A stretch of 64,000 bases of DNA from the NCBI GenBank assembly GCA_014802265.1, contig JAAVCP010000058.1, forward strand, positions 62,001-126,000. Reading direction: 5' to 3'. This DNA is from Bacteroides sp. Its GTDB lineage: Bacteria; Bacteroidota; Bacteroidia; Bacteroidales; Muribaculaceae. Below are positions 44,610-53,240 of the stretch, piece after piece. How positions within the stretch are numbered: position 1 is the first letter of the stretch; each line of letters opens with the position of its first letter. The translations under genes and the position numbers were made by a program. The notes below the pieces were generated by a model. The model saw only the letters and a list, made by a program, of their open reading frames with translations, was not told the origin of the DNA and searched no databases.

Positions 44610-45593
44610 ATGACACGCTTTTTTATTATAGACCCTGTCTTGCAGCAGATGCTGCGCAATATCGGTGCCCGTGTTGATGAGGCACTGATAGCCTGTGGCA
44701 TTGAAATTGACTCGTGTGAACCTGTGAAAGTTACTGAGAGTCAATATATTCGGTTTATGGAGGTTATCAGAGAAAGTCTACCGGGAGATGATGCTGTGTT
44801 GCGCATCATAAATATAAAAAATATAGAGACGTTTTCCCCTCCCTCTTTTGCTGCGATGTGCAGCCGTAATGGTCATGAGTTTATTGAAAGATTAATCCGT
44901 TACAAGCAGATCGTCTGTCCGTTTGTTTTCAGTTGTTCTGAAAGTAATGACATCATGACTTTGAGCATTACGACCTTTAGGGGCGAACCCCTTCCGGCTT
45001 TTATGGAAGAACTGGAGGTGGCATTCATATTATCTCTGGTGCGTTCAGCCACCGGTCAACACATATATCCTGTGAAAATCGGTATGGCTCATCGGATAGT
45101 GTCGGAAGCACTTATAAGTTTTTTCGGAATAGATGTAACCCCTTCATCAACCACCTCCATATCCATGTCTGTAAAAGATCTCGGACTACCTTTCATGACA
45201 TATAATGACAATATGTGGAATTGTCTGAGACCGGGATTGGATCGGCAACTGTTTGAAGCGTATAATGACAATGCGTTTGTCAAAAATGTGCGACAGAACA
45301 TTTGTAGGCAGTTATCGGGAGGTAATTGCTTAATTAATGAGATTGCTGAGTCTATGTGCATGAGTGTACGCACATTTCAGCGAAGATTGGCAGAACACAG
45401 TCTAAAGTTTAATGAAATGGTTGCTGAGGCAAGGCATGAACTTGCGATTATATATCTTGCTAATCCGGAAATGACGGTAGCCGACATCTCGTATATGCTG
45501 GGTTTTAAGGAATATAACTCTTTCCTGAGGGCTTTCAGAAAGTGGGAAGGGAAAGGAGTGGCTGAATATCGCCGTATGCTTGTCCACGTATAG
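44610..45593 (+). CDS. AraC-family transcriptional regulator
   Basis: A 327-residue cytoplasmic regulator without transmembrane segments. The N-terminal domain (about 1-220) resembles the Arabinose_bd/OruR type (RNIGARVDEALIACGIEIDS, then TESQYIRFMEVIRESLPG). The C-terminal HTH_18 domain (about 235-325) has two helix-turn-helices: INEIAESMCMSVRTFQRRLA and VADISYMLGFKEYNSFLRAF. It ends with the RRML.HV typical of the group. It is divergent from the BspA-like gene, which it may regulate. No effector is deducible. Confidence 0.88.
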   Translation: MTRFFIIDPVLQQMLRNIGARVDEALIACGIEIDSCEPVKVTESQYIRFMEVIRESLPGDDAVLRIINIKNIETFSPPSFAAMCSRNGHEFIERLIRYKQIVCPFVFSCSESNDIMTLSITTFRGEPLPAFMEELEVAFILSLVRSATGQHIYPVKIGMAHRIVSEALISFFGIDVTPSSTTSISMSVKDLGLPFMTYNDNMWNCLRPGLDRQLFEAYNDNAFVKNVRQNICRQLSGGNCLINEIAESMCMSVRTFQRRLAEHSLKFNEMVAEARHELAIIYLANPEMTVADISYMLGFKEYNSFLRAFRKWEGKGVAEYRRMLVHV

Positions 45594-45737
45594 CAGCCAT
45601 TCATGACTGCCGCCGGTTGCAGATATGACGATAATCGGAAGGTGAAGGATAAATATATGAATTATTTGCGAATTACAATCCTGTTTTGTAATTTTGCAAA
45701 TCATCGAATCATACTAATTGCGGTTTGATTATATTCT

Positions 45738-48700
45738 ATGTGCGCGAGTGGGAAAGGGAATGTTATAGTGAAGGTATTGAAAATCCTTGGGTGGACTCTC
45801 CTTACGGTTACAGTTGTTGCGGGAGTTCTGTTTTTCTGTGCTGTTAAGTTTTTGGAGTCGAAGGATTTCTCTCCAATGGTGGAGCGTGTTGCCGGCAATT
45901 ATATCAATGGCAAATTGAAAGTGGGCAGTCTGAAATTGGGTTTTCGTCCCCGCTTCCCTATTTTGGGAGTGGAGGTAAAGGATCTTTCCGTTATTTCGGC
46001 AGCTCTTGACTCGCTGACTGAGAAGGAACGTGGAATGCTGCCGAATTATGCCGATTCCCTGTTGACACTCGACTATATGGCAGGCGCATTAGATATCAAG
46101 CGTCTGCTTGTGGATAATGAGTTAGCACTGCACGATGTGGTTTTTGGGGGTCTTAGCGTAAATTTAGTTATTGCCCATAACGGTAAAGCCAATTATGAGG
46201 TGGTGAAAATCCCCTCAGACACTGTGAAATCAACAAAAAAGAAAAAGATAGGGGGCTTTCAAATTGACCGGTTTGCCCTTGAGCGACCTAAGGAGATACG
46301 TTTTTATAATGCCGCAGATTCTACCGCTGCCTCGGTGTTATTGCTGACCGATGCTATGGTTGATGGTAACAATATGCCTGCCTACCGACTCAAAATCAAT
46401 GGTAATGTAACCTCTCCTAAAGCCACTTTGATTACAAACCTTGACTCAATCAACTTTGGATTTAATGGCAAGGTGTATTGGAATCCTGACCATCCCGGAC
46501 TGGTGGCGATGGAAAAAATGGAGATTCAGGGTGCTTTCCTTAAAGCCATTGTCACGGGTGAGATTGACCTTGGAGATAGTCCGATTGTCAGGAAGGGTGT
46601 GGTTGAGTTGGTTCCCGTGGCTATTGCTGACCTGCTTACTCTGATGCCGGACTCGATCCGCCGTGTTCATCACCTTCACGACCCTTATTTCTCAACCAAT
46701 GCCAAAATAGGGGGCAGATTTGAACTTACGAAACCGATGGATCTGACAACGGACACACTGCCTACTGCTGAGATCAAGGTATACATCCCATCATCAAATT
46801 TACGTTATGGACAGGCTAAGATTGAACAGTTGGAGCTGGACGTAACTGTGAATACCCTGACTAATAAACCTGACAGCACGGTTATAGACATAAGCCGTTG
46901 CATCTTGTCAAGTGCAACAACCCGGCTCAAAGCCTCTGCCGTTCTTTCCACACTTTTCTCCGATCCATCTTTTGATGCTGATTTGGAAGGCGAGATTGAT
47001 TTAGCCCAATTGCCGCCGATTATCCTTGAAAAGATTCCCGGCTACCTTGCCGGTGTAATTTCCACTGACCTACATGCCAGGGGAAAAGGATCTATGTTTA
47101 AACAGGAGCATTTTCATCGTCTTGCGGCTGATGGCTTTTTGACAGCACGGGATGTATATTTTCTCTCCGCAGACACTAATAAGATGGTGGAGGTCAGGAA
47201 CGCGAAGATAAGCTTTGACTCTAAGCAAATTGGTGAGCCTGCTCCTTTGTTGAAGACAAAATTAGAGGTTGACACAGCAAATCTTCTTATTGGCGGCGTC
47301 GACATAGCTTTGGACTCACTTACCTTTGGAGGAGGGGTAGTGAAGAATGGTGGGCGACATATTGATACCACCCTGATGATGCCTGTCGGGGGAGAGCTGA
47401 ATGTGAGGCGGCTTAATATCATATCAATCACTGACAGTGCCGGGGGACGTATACAGAATCTGGGTGGTCATGTTATGTTGCGCAAAGTTAAAAATGATGG
47501 CAGTATGCCGGAAATTTTGGCTGACTTGCAGACAGGGCATGTGTCTGCGGGGAGTCTTTCCGACCGTATCCTTTTAAACGATGCCAAGATTAAGGCTGTT
47601 ATGCATAAGTTACCCTCCGACTCCGGTAAACAAACAGTTCCCAAATCAGTTGCCCCAATTGATATTGATAAGGAGTATGCTTACATACCACCGGAGGAAG
47701 TATTCAAGCTCGCCTACGCCAAGCGTCATCATAAACCCGGTGAGAAGCGTAAGCGACGGGTCTACGGTGCCTTGACAGCCGATGACAACGAAGTGTTGGA
47801 ATGGGATCTTGCCAAAGGTTTTAATAAATTCTTGAACCAATGGAATCTGAAGGGATCGGTCACTACTGATCATGCACAATTGCTTACCCCGATCTTCCCT
47901 CTGCGTAATCATTTCTCACGCCTTGATGTGAGATTTAATAATGACACAGTTGACATATCCAATATAGCTTTGCGGGTGGGAAAATCAGATATTGCCATCT
48001 CAGGACTTGTCACCAATGTTAGGCGTGCTCTCACCTCAAAGACTCATGACACACTTAAGGTTAACTTCTCATTCTTGAGTGACACCATAGATATTAACGA
48101 ACTCTCTGCCGGAGCTTTTACCGGGGCTTCCTATGCTCATCGCCACCGTGGGAAACCGAATGTTATGAAGACGGACAACGATGAAGCTTTGCGTCTGCGT
48201 CTCGATGCGTTGGCAAAAGAAGGAGCAAAGTCAGCAGTCCCTTTGCTCATACCTGTTAATATTGATGCAAAACTAAATATCGCAGCCAAAAATGTGCTTT
48301 ATAGCGATTTGGTAATGCACGATATGGGTGGTGAGCTTTTAGTGTATGACGGTGGTGTCAACCTTCATCAGATTAATGCAACTTCTGACGCCGGCAAGCT
48401 GACTGTCTCGGCTCTTTATTCTGCACCCAAGCCTGAGAACATGCTTTTTGGATTCGGGATGGAGCTGTCAGACTTCAATATCGCAAAATTCTTGAAGCTC
48501 GTGCCTGCCGTAGACTCGATAATGCCTTTGATTCATGATTTTTCGGGCACCATCAGTGCGGACATAGCTGCCACGTGCCGCATTGACTCAGGCATGAATC
48601 TTAATCTCCCCACTCTTGATGCAGCCATCAGGATAAGTGGTGATAATCTTGCCTTTATTGATCCTCAAAAATACCGCACTTTAGGGAAATGGCTGGGATT

Positions 48701-49247
48701 CAAGAATAAAGCTGACAACACCATCAGGCACATGAACGTGGAGATGACCGTAGCCGATGGCCTTATGCGGGTTTATCCTTTCGCTTTTAATATTGACCGT
48801 TACCGCTTGGGAATTTATGGCTCTAATGACATGGCGATGAATTTTGATTATCATATTTCAGTATTGAAATCGCCCTTGCCTTTCAAGTTTGGAATTACTA
48901 TCTCAGGTGCCCCAAAGAAATATAAGGTACGCTTTGGGGGAGCCAAATTTAAGGAAGATACAGCTATTCAGAATGTCAATGTTGTTAATGAGGCGCGGAT
49001 TAATCTTGTAGACCAGATAGAGAATGTGTTTAAAAGAGGAGTGCAGAACTCACGCTTCGCTAAATTACAGATTTCTCAGCCTGCCGATTATGACGTGCTG
49101 TCTGACCCCGGATTGAGTGCCGCTGATTCGTTGCAACTCATAAAGGAAGGTGTTATCGGTGCGTCGGTTCCGCCGAAAGTCTCCGAGGAGGAAAAGAAAT
49201 CGGAAGAGAAGCCGAAGAAGAAGCGTAAAAAGTTTCTGTTTTTCTGA
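45738..49247 (+). CDS. AsmA-like family protein
   Basis: A 1169-residue protein. A single N-terminal transmembrane helix (KILGWTLLTVTVVAGVLFFCAV, about 14-36) is followed by a long beta-rich repeat body typical of AsmA/TamB-like bridge proteins. The C-terminal AsmA_2 region is around 950-1080 (AIRISGDNLAFIDPQKYRTL, MAMNFDYHISVLKSPLPFKF). The tail is highly charged and Lys-rich (SEEEKKSEEKPKKKRKKFLF). AsmA-like proteins span the periplasm and carry phospholipids between membranes. The gene appears single, and the next genes are convergent. Confidence 0.85.
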   Translation: MCASGKGNVIVKVLKILGWTLLTVTVVAGVLFFCAVKFLESKDFSPMVERVAGNYINGKLKVGSLKLGFRPRFPILGVEVKDLSVISAALDSLTEKERGMLPNYADSLLTLDYMAGALDIKRLLVDNELALHDVVFGGLSVNLVIAHNGKANYEVVKIPSDTVKSTKKKKIGGFQIDRFALERPKEIRFYNAADSTAASVLLLTDAMVDGNNMPAYRLKINGNVTSPKATLITNLDSINFGFNGKVYWNPDHPGLVAMEKMEIQGAFLKAIVTGEIDLGDSPIVRKGVVELVPVAIADLLTLMPDSIRRVHHLHDPYFSTNAKIGGRFELTKPMDLTTDTLPTAEIKVYIPSSNLRYGQAKIEQLELDVTVNTLTNKPDSTVIDISRCILSSATTRLKASAVLSTLFSDPSFDADLEGEIDLAQLPPIILEKIPGYLAGVISTDLHARGKGSMFKQEHFHRLAADGFLTARDVYFLSADTNKMVEVRNAKISFDSKQIGEPAPLLKTKLEVDTANLLIGGVDIALDSLTFGGGVVKNGGRHIDTTLMMPVGGELNVRRLNIISITDSAGGRIQNLGGHVMLRKVKNDGSMPEILADLQTGHVSAGSLSDRILLNDAKIKAVMHKLPSDSGKQTVPKSVAPIDIDKEYAYIPPEEVFKLAYAKRHHKPGEKRKRRVYGALTADDNEVLEWDLAKGFNKFLNQWNLKGSVTTDHAQLLTPIFPLRNHFSRLDVRFNNDTVDISNIALRVGKSDIAISGLVTNVRRALTSKTHDTLKVNFSFLSDTIDINELSAGAFTGASYAHRHRGKPNVMKTDNDEALRLRLDALAKEGAKSAVPLLIPVNIDAKLNIAAKNVLYSDLVMHDMGGELLVYDGGVNLHQINATSDAGKLTVSALYSAPKPENMLFGFGMELSDFNIAKFLKLVPAVDSIMPLIHDFSGTISADIAATCRIDSGMNLNLPTLDAAIRISGDNLAFIDPQKYRTLGKWLGFKNKADNTIRHMNVEMTVADGLMRVYPFAFNIDRYRLGIYGSNDMAMNFDYHISVLKSPLPFKFGITISGAPKKYKVRFGGAKFKEDTAIQNVNVVNEARINLVDQIENVFKRGVQNSRFAKLQISQPADYDVLSDPGLSAADSLQLIKEGVIGASVPPKVSEEEKKSEEKPKKKRKKFLFF

Positions 49248-49261
49248 AGCTGATAGGGTAT

Positions 49262-49669
49262 CTACACGTGAAGGAGATTGCGGACTATGAACCAAAGGCA
49301 ATAGAAGGTGATGTAGAGTGTGCAGCCGCCACGCCCCCAAAAGAATTTACGGATTGTCGAGAATGGTTGGCTCAGATATTTGGTAAGGATAAGGCAGATA
49401 ACGTAACCCACGGAGAAGAGCAGAAACCAGTTTTGGCGGAGGGCACCGATCAGGTCGCCGTGGAGCAGGGCATGGGCTGCCCGCTGTATGCCGCAGGCAG
49501 GGCATTGCAGCCCGGTAAGCATTTTGACAGGGCACTTCGGGAAAAATCGTCCCCAAATGCTGTCGGCAGGGTCAACCCGGGCATATAGAAACAACAGAAG
49601 AATCACCACCGCTACGACCGCAGCAGTGGTGATGACTTTTTGTCTTGGTTGCTTGGATTTCTCTTGCAT
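49262..49669 (-). CDS. DUF2752 small membrane protein
   Basis: A 135-residue protein. An N-terminal Lys/Arg-rich cytoplasmic tail leads into a TM helix (VITTAAVVAVVILLLFLYA, about 12-30). The DUF2752 signature CPACGIQRAAHALLHGDLIG (about 60-80, with two Cys) follows, then a second hydrophobic segment (WFLLFSVGYVICLILTKYL) and a third near the C-terminus. DUF2752 proteins are widespread with no established role. It is 2 nt after the CD225-like gene on the same strand, so they are co-transcribed. Confidence 0.82.
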   Translation of the reverse strand: MQEKSKQPRQKVITTAAVVAVVILLLFLYARVDPADSIWGRFFPKCPVKMLTGLQCPACGIQRAAHALLHGDLIGALRQNWFLLFSVGYVICLILTKYLSQPFSTIRKFFWGRGGCTLYITFYCLWFIVRNLLHV

Positions 49670-49671
49670 TG

Positions 49672-49983
49672 TTATTGTCCTTGCATCTCTTGCATTCCGG
49701 CAATGTCAATACCGGCGCACATAAGGATTACATAGACTATGATTACCAGGCCGCCTACCGCAGCAGAGATAATTGACCAGTTTTTTGCCTTGCGGGAGGC
49801 TTCGTAGGCTGCATCGTAAGCGCCGGCTGCCCATAGCCCGTTAACTTTTGCGGCATAAATGATAGCTACTATGCCAAAAGGAAGGCAACAGAAGATTGTG
49901 GTCAGGATAGCCCATACAAGGTTACTGCTCGGGGGAACCTGTGGAGGGTAAGGGGGTACGTTCTGATTATTCATGGTTACCAA
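49672..49983 (-). CDS. CD225/dispanin-like membrane protein
   Basis: A 103-residue protein with a Pro/Gln-rich N-terminus (NNQNVPPYPPQVPPSS). A CD225/dispanin domain follows: hydrophobic segment LVWAILTTIFCCLPFGIVAI with the CCLPFG signature, then YAAKVNGLWAAGAYDAA, and a second TM helix (ISAAVGGLVIIVYVILMCAG). CD225 proteins are related to IFITM proteins. Bacterial roles are unknown, though many sit next to DUF2752. It forms a two-gene unit with 49262. Confidence 0.85.
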   Translation of the reverse strand: MVTMNNQNVPPYPPQVPPSSNLVWAILTTIFCCLPFGIVAIIYAAKVNGLWAAGAYDAAYEASRKAKNWSIISAAVGGLVIIVYVILMCAGIDIAGMQEMQGQ

Positions 49984-50117
49984 AGATTAGAAAATTAAAG
50001 TATGATGATAACTAATTTTACAAAATTATATCTTTTTAATCATATAAAAGTCATTTAAACATTCTTTAACATTTTTAATATGTAATTCTGCTTTAAGAGC
50101 TTCTTTTCATTTATGCG

Positions 50118-50582
50118 CTAAATTGGGGAAACACGGCGTGTGAAACCACCGGTGGGTGGGGTTGCCGCGCTTCGCAGCGATGAAAGTGTCTCATCACGAC
50201 GATTTGCCCAAAACGTGGCAGCAGCAGGAAGGGTGACCGACAGCCACCCGTGCAGCACACTGGCAACCATATATTCCCGAGCCAACTCAGTCACCTTGGC
50301 AACTGTTTTCTCTGTCACGCCGCAAAAGGTCAGCACATAGTTTTTCCTCCTGTGCCTGATTGATATTCCTTTCCCCATTTCACTCCCGATTTCTGCCGCT
50401 GCCAGTCCCAACAACCTCTCGACACGCTCTGTGTTGCCCTCTTCGCAGATGTCAAAAGTTTGATGGAGAGTGTGGGGCGACTCTTTACCCTCGCTTACGT
50501 CGGCTATGACGTAAGCGAGGTTTGATATGTCGTGGAGAAGTTCTTCACGTTGCAACACTGTTTTCATTTCCCGTTCTCTCAT
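50118..50582 (-). CDS. Virion-module paralogue 3 (unknown family)
   Basis: A 154-residue protein, third of three tandem homologues (with 50579-51073 and 51116-51577). Shared features are an N-terminal acidic beta segment, a central helix, and a C-terminal AREYMVASVLHGWLSVTLPA helix that matches AAHQYVVSRAIFDWFVIT and VAASMAKNWFLLTYPE of the other two. Its start overlaps the previous stop by 4 nt. The C-terminal Thr/Arg-rich tail is unlike the others. No known domain. Being in the virion module it may be a neck or tail component. Confidence 0.55.
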   Translation of the reverse strand: MREREMKTVLQREELLHDISNLAYVIADVSEGKESPHTLHQTFDICEEGNTERVERLLGLAAAEIGSEMGKGISIRHRRKNYVLTFCGVTEKTVAKVTELAREYMVASVLHGWLSVTLPAAATFWANRRDETLSSLRSAATPPTGGFTRRVSPI

Positions 50583-51073
50583 GCTTTCGGCTTCACTACC
50601 CTCTGTGGACGACTGCGCTTGCTCACCGCTTCCGATATTATCTTAAGGCTCTGATCCGCAAGGGTGGCATATTCCTCGGCATCTTTCTTGTCGGTGATCA
50701 CAAACCAGTCGAAGATAGCGCGGCTTACTACATACTGGTGTGCTGCGGCTGCAACTGTGTCTACCGTGGCATTATTGAAATTGGAAGGCATCTTGAGCGT
50801 CAGGTTAAGCTCCGTGTCGCTGTCCATAAGCTCATTGTTGGCAGTGGAGTGGTTTAGGTCCAGATATTCACCGAGCTTCATCTTTAGATTGGAGAACGCC
50901 ATCGAGACGCTGCGGAGCACCTGATTGGCATTCTCGTCGTCATCATTTGCCTGCATGTTCGCCACCTGCTCGTGGTTATCACCATCTCTGCGGCTTTTGC
51001 CGGTGAGATACGTCTTGTTTTGAATGTCGTAGACCACTTCGTTGAGGTCCAGCTTAATGTCTATTGTCTTCAT
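50579..51073 (-). CDS. Virion-module paralogue 2 (unknown family)
   Basis: A 164-residue protein beginning MKTIDIKLDLNEVVYDIQNK, the same opening pattern as the neighbour at 51116. A central region is rich in Asp/Glu/Asn (QANDDDENANQ). The C-terminal helix VSRAIFDWFVITDKKDAEEY is followed by a Lys/Arg-rich end. All three paralogues share a W in the middle of this helix. They are on one minus-strand unit with 4-nt or 42-nt spacing. Confidence 0.55.
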   Translation of the reverse strand: MKTIDIKLDLNEVVYDIQNKTYLTGKSRRDGDNHEQVANMQANDDDENANQVLRSVSMAFSNLKMKLGEYLDLNHSTANNELMDSDTELNLTLKMPSNFNNATVDTVAAAAHQYVVSRAIFDWFVITDKKDAEEYATLADQSLKIISEAVSKRSRPQRVVKPKA

Positions 51074-51115
51074 AATCTCTTAATATTAAAATGCAATTCC
51101 TAATTTCATAATCCT

Positions 51116-51577
51116 TTAATCCCTGCTCTTGGTTCTTATCGGCTTCCTGCGGTGATACAGTTTTATGGCTGTCTCGCGGAGTAGCCGCGATGTCTCTGCC
51201 TCCCATTCGGGTGCTTTCTCCGGGTAAGTCAGCAGAAACCAGTTTTTTGCCATCGAAGCTGCCACGAAGGCAAACATTCCCTCCTTCACCGAGGGCGTGA
51301 GCGACTCATCATAAGCCCCGCTCACCTCCAAGGTAAATACCATCTCACCCCCGATTGTATTCGCCGACACCACAAACTCCTTAAGGTGTTCCGTAAGTAT
51401 CCCGGCGGCATTATGCCAATAGCGGTTGAGCATTGCGGAATCTTCCTCGACGGTGGCTACGCGGTCAAAATCCTCGTTGCCTCCTCCGGAAATGCTTTTG
51501 GCTCCGGTGTAGGCAGTGATCTTCGACAATTCCTCATCTATATCACATCTCTTTATATCAATCTTAATAGTTTTCAT
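51116..51577 (-). CDS. Virion-module paralogue 1 (unknown family)
   Basis: A 153-residue protein beginning MKTIKIDIKRCDIDEELSKI. It shares the fold pattern of the two following genes, ending with SRLLRETAIKLYHRRKPIRT. It is divergent from the S24 repressor gene (start 51735); the 157-nt gap carries operator-like palindromes. The function is unknown, and repetition of a small protein three times suggests ring or tail oligomers of differing composition. Confidence 0.55.
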   Translation of the reverse strand: MKTIKIDIKRCDIDEELSKITAYTGAKSISGGGNEDFDRVATVEEDSAMLNRYWHNAAGILTEHLKEFVVSANTIGGEMVFTLEVSGAYDESLTPSVKEGMFAFVAASMAKNWFLLTYPEKAPEWEAETSRLLRETAIKLYHRRKPIRTKSRD

Positions 51578-51600
51578 AATAAAATTTGTAATTCTCTAAA

Positions 51601-51627
51601 TAAATTTATAACTTTGCTATAAATTTA
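51601..51627 (+). promoter_or_regulatory. Promoter and palindromic operator of the repressor gene
   Basis: TAAATTTATA (51601-51610) and its exact reverse complement TATAAATTTA (51618-51627) enclose ACTTTGC. The -7 box TAACTTTG (51609-51616) lies within the palindrome, so a bound dimer would block transcription. It is positioned between the divergent repressor gene and the paralogue genes. Confidence 0.65.
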
Positions 51628-51680
51628 GTCTATAATGGAGAGGAAAGCCCGGTTAGTTTCCCCCTAACTTGCATTCCGTG

Positions 51681-51699
51681 AGTGAACCGCTGGTTCACT
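51681..51699. promoter_or_regulatory. Palindrome AGTGAACC-GCT-GGTTCACT
   Basis: Perfect 8-bp arms, 36 nt before the repressor ATG. A nearly identical palindrome (AGTGAACCC-AC-GGGTTCACT) lies at 42917-42936, both preceded by GTG. Could be a repressor operator in the 5' leader or a small repeat element. Confidence 0.5.
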
Positions 51700-51734
51700 T
51701 CCTCTCTATCCTAAACTCTTAATTCTTAAATGTC

Positions 51735-52391
51735 ATGTCAGAGACAGTAAAAGACCGTCTTATCCGTTTCTTGCAGGCGGAGAAAATCTCCAATAGCGAA
51801 TTTGCCCGCAAGATGGGGCTTTCCACTGCTTACGTCGGGGCAATGCGTAAATCGATGCCCGAAGACAAAGTGACGCGCCTCATTGAGTTATACCCATACC
51901 TGAACCGTGACTGGCTTCTTTACGGGGAGGGCGACATGTATCGTCATTTGGAAGAGGGAAAAGATGTGCCGGAAGACCTCGCTGCCTATGTGGTGCCTCT
52001 TTTGCCCGTGGAGGCGTATGCCGGCAATCTCCAGATGTGGTCGGAGGGGGTGGCGTTGAAAGATTGCGAGAAGATCGTGGCTCCGATGAAGGGGGTGGAT
52101 TTCGCCATCAAAGTTTCAGGCGACAGCATGGAGCCTTTCGTTTTTAATGGCAATGTGATGCTCATTAAGAAAATCAACGACCGTGCATTCATTCCATGGG
52201 GCAATCCATTGGTGATCGACACTGAAAACGGTGTCCTGTTTAAAGTGGTGGAGCCTTCTCCTGACGGGAAAGATTTTATCGAGGTGCATAGCTATAATCC
52301 TAAGTACAAACCATTTGCCATTCATCGCAATTCTATCTTCGGGCTATATCGCGTGCTCACCACCATCAACAGCCTCAGCACATTGTTCTGA
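51735..52391 (+). CDS. CI/LexA-type repressor with S24 self-cleavage domain
   Basis: A 218-residue protein. The N-terminal HTH (about 8-62) includes RFLQAEKISNSEFARKMGLS, then the MRKSMPEDK segment. A C-terminal S24/LexA-like domain contains the cleavage site Ala96-Gly97 (VEAYAGN), catalytic Ser131 (SGDSMEPF) and Lys170 (LFKVVEP). Such proteins repress phage or SOS-controlled genes until RecA-stimulated self-cleavage. It is the only plus-strand gene inside a block of minus-strand virion genes. All catalytic residues are present. Its 3' end overlaps the convergent 52375 gene by 17 nt. Confidence 0.9.
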   Translation: MSETVKDRLIRFLQAEKISNSEFARKMGLSTAYVGAMRKSMPEDKVTRLIELYPYLNRDWLLYGEGDMYRHLEEGKDVPEDLAAYVVPLLPVEAYAGNLQMWSEGVALKDCEKIVAPMKGVDFAIKVSGDSMEPFVFNGNVMLIKKINDRAFIPWGNPLVIDTENGVLFKVVEPSPDGKDFIEVHSYNPKYKPFAIHRNSIFGLYRVLTTINSLSTLF

Positions 52392-52977
52392 TCATATCGA
52401 GTAGCTGGGGAATTGTGGCTTCCGGCAGGTCGATATACCCCTCGCTGTCGACGTGTGGGGCAGGCATATACCATCCCTCTTCCACTGTCGGTGGGTGGGA
52501 ATGATTTCCATATAGGCGTACTCCGTGTTTGCCGGCTGCCACTGTCAATATCCCCACGGGTCGTTCCGGTGTGCCCCGCAGTCCTTCCCACTTCACGCTT
52601 TGCAGACGCGCCGTGCGGCTGTCAGGCAGTGCCATTTCCGTCACGCTGCGTTCCCACCCGGCAAGGCGGACGCTGTGGAGAAGGAGGAAATCGGAAGGAA
52701 GAGGGAGCAATGCGCTCCCGTCTTCCGATTCTGTAATCCCTTCGTCTCCGAGTGGCAGCCACCCTGTCAGCTCCTCGCGTGGGGTTGATGCCACTGCCTT
52801 CCCTGCCTGAAGCTCTATCTCAAGGGCTAAACGCTCAGTTAAGGTGGCGCACTCGCTTTCCTCCCTGCTACACATATAGGGTGGGGTCTCCCCCGTAATC
52901 AGGGCTGCTTTGCGTATAAGATCGTTGATTGCCACTCTCATTTCTGCATTCTTTAAACTCCTCTTTTTCTTCTTCAA
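52375..52977 (-). CDS. Probable head-tail connector-type virion protein
   Basis: A 200-residue protein. ATG 52941 (MRVAINDLIRKAALITGE) is the more natural start, giving 188 residues. The LPLPSDFLLLHSVRLAGWER segment, followed by a beta domain with LYGNHSHPPTVEEGWYMPAP, recalls head-completion/connector (P22 gp4- or T7 gp11-like) proteins of Bacteroidota phages, a weak match. It partly overlaps the preceding 111-residue gene in another frame (74 nt from the internal start). It is second to last in the leftward capsid block before the repressor. Confidence 0.5.
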   Translation of the reverse strand: MKKKKRSLKNAEMRVAINDLIRKAALITGETPPYMCSREESECATLTERLALEIELQAGKAVASTPREELTGWLPLGDEGITESEDGSALLPLPSDFLLLHSVRLAGWERSVTEMALPDSRTARLQSVKWEGLRGTPERPVGILTVAAGKHGVRLYGNHSHPPTVEEGWYMPAPHVDSEGYIDLPEATIPQLLDMIRTMC

Positions 52978-53203
52978 TCTCGATGGGTGTGCCGTGAAGA
53001 TACACCTTGCCGCAGCGGAAGTGGCTGCTGCTCTCTATCAGTTGCTGCACTGCGGGGCTGTCTGTTACGTATTTTGCCGGGACCACCCCATTGACTCCCA
53101 TGCTTCCTCCGGTGAAGGTGACGCGGAGCCGCGCTTTCCCGACGCGCAGTGTCATGTGCCACTCCAGCACTCCACGTGCCCCATAAGTTTTTCTATATCT
53201 CAT
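52868..53203 (-). CDS. Small virion-module protein of unknown function
   Basis: A 111-residue protein 37 nt after the capsid gene. The N-terminal RKTYGARGVLEWHMTLRVGK and FTGGSMGVNGVVPAKYVTDS are beta-rich. The C-terminal 35 residues (after EIEEEKEEFKECRNES) are unlike the rest and overlap the next gene, so an ancestral stop near the EEEK region was probably lost. A capsid-associated or head-fibre role is a guess from position. Confidence 0.55.
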   Translation of the reverse strand: MRYRKTYGARGVLEWHMTLRVGKARLRVTFTGGSMGVNGVVPAKYVTDSPAVQQLIESSSHFRCGKVYLHGTPIEIEEEKEEFKECRNESGNQRSYTQSSPDYGGDPTLYV

Positions 53204-53240
53204 TTGATTTCAATTGCTGATTATCCGAATATGTCACTTC

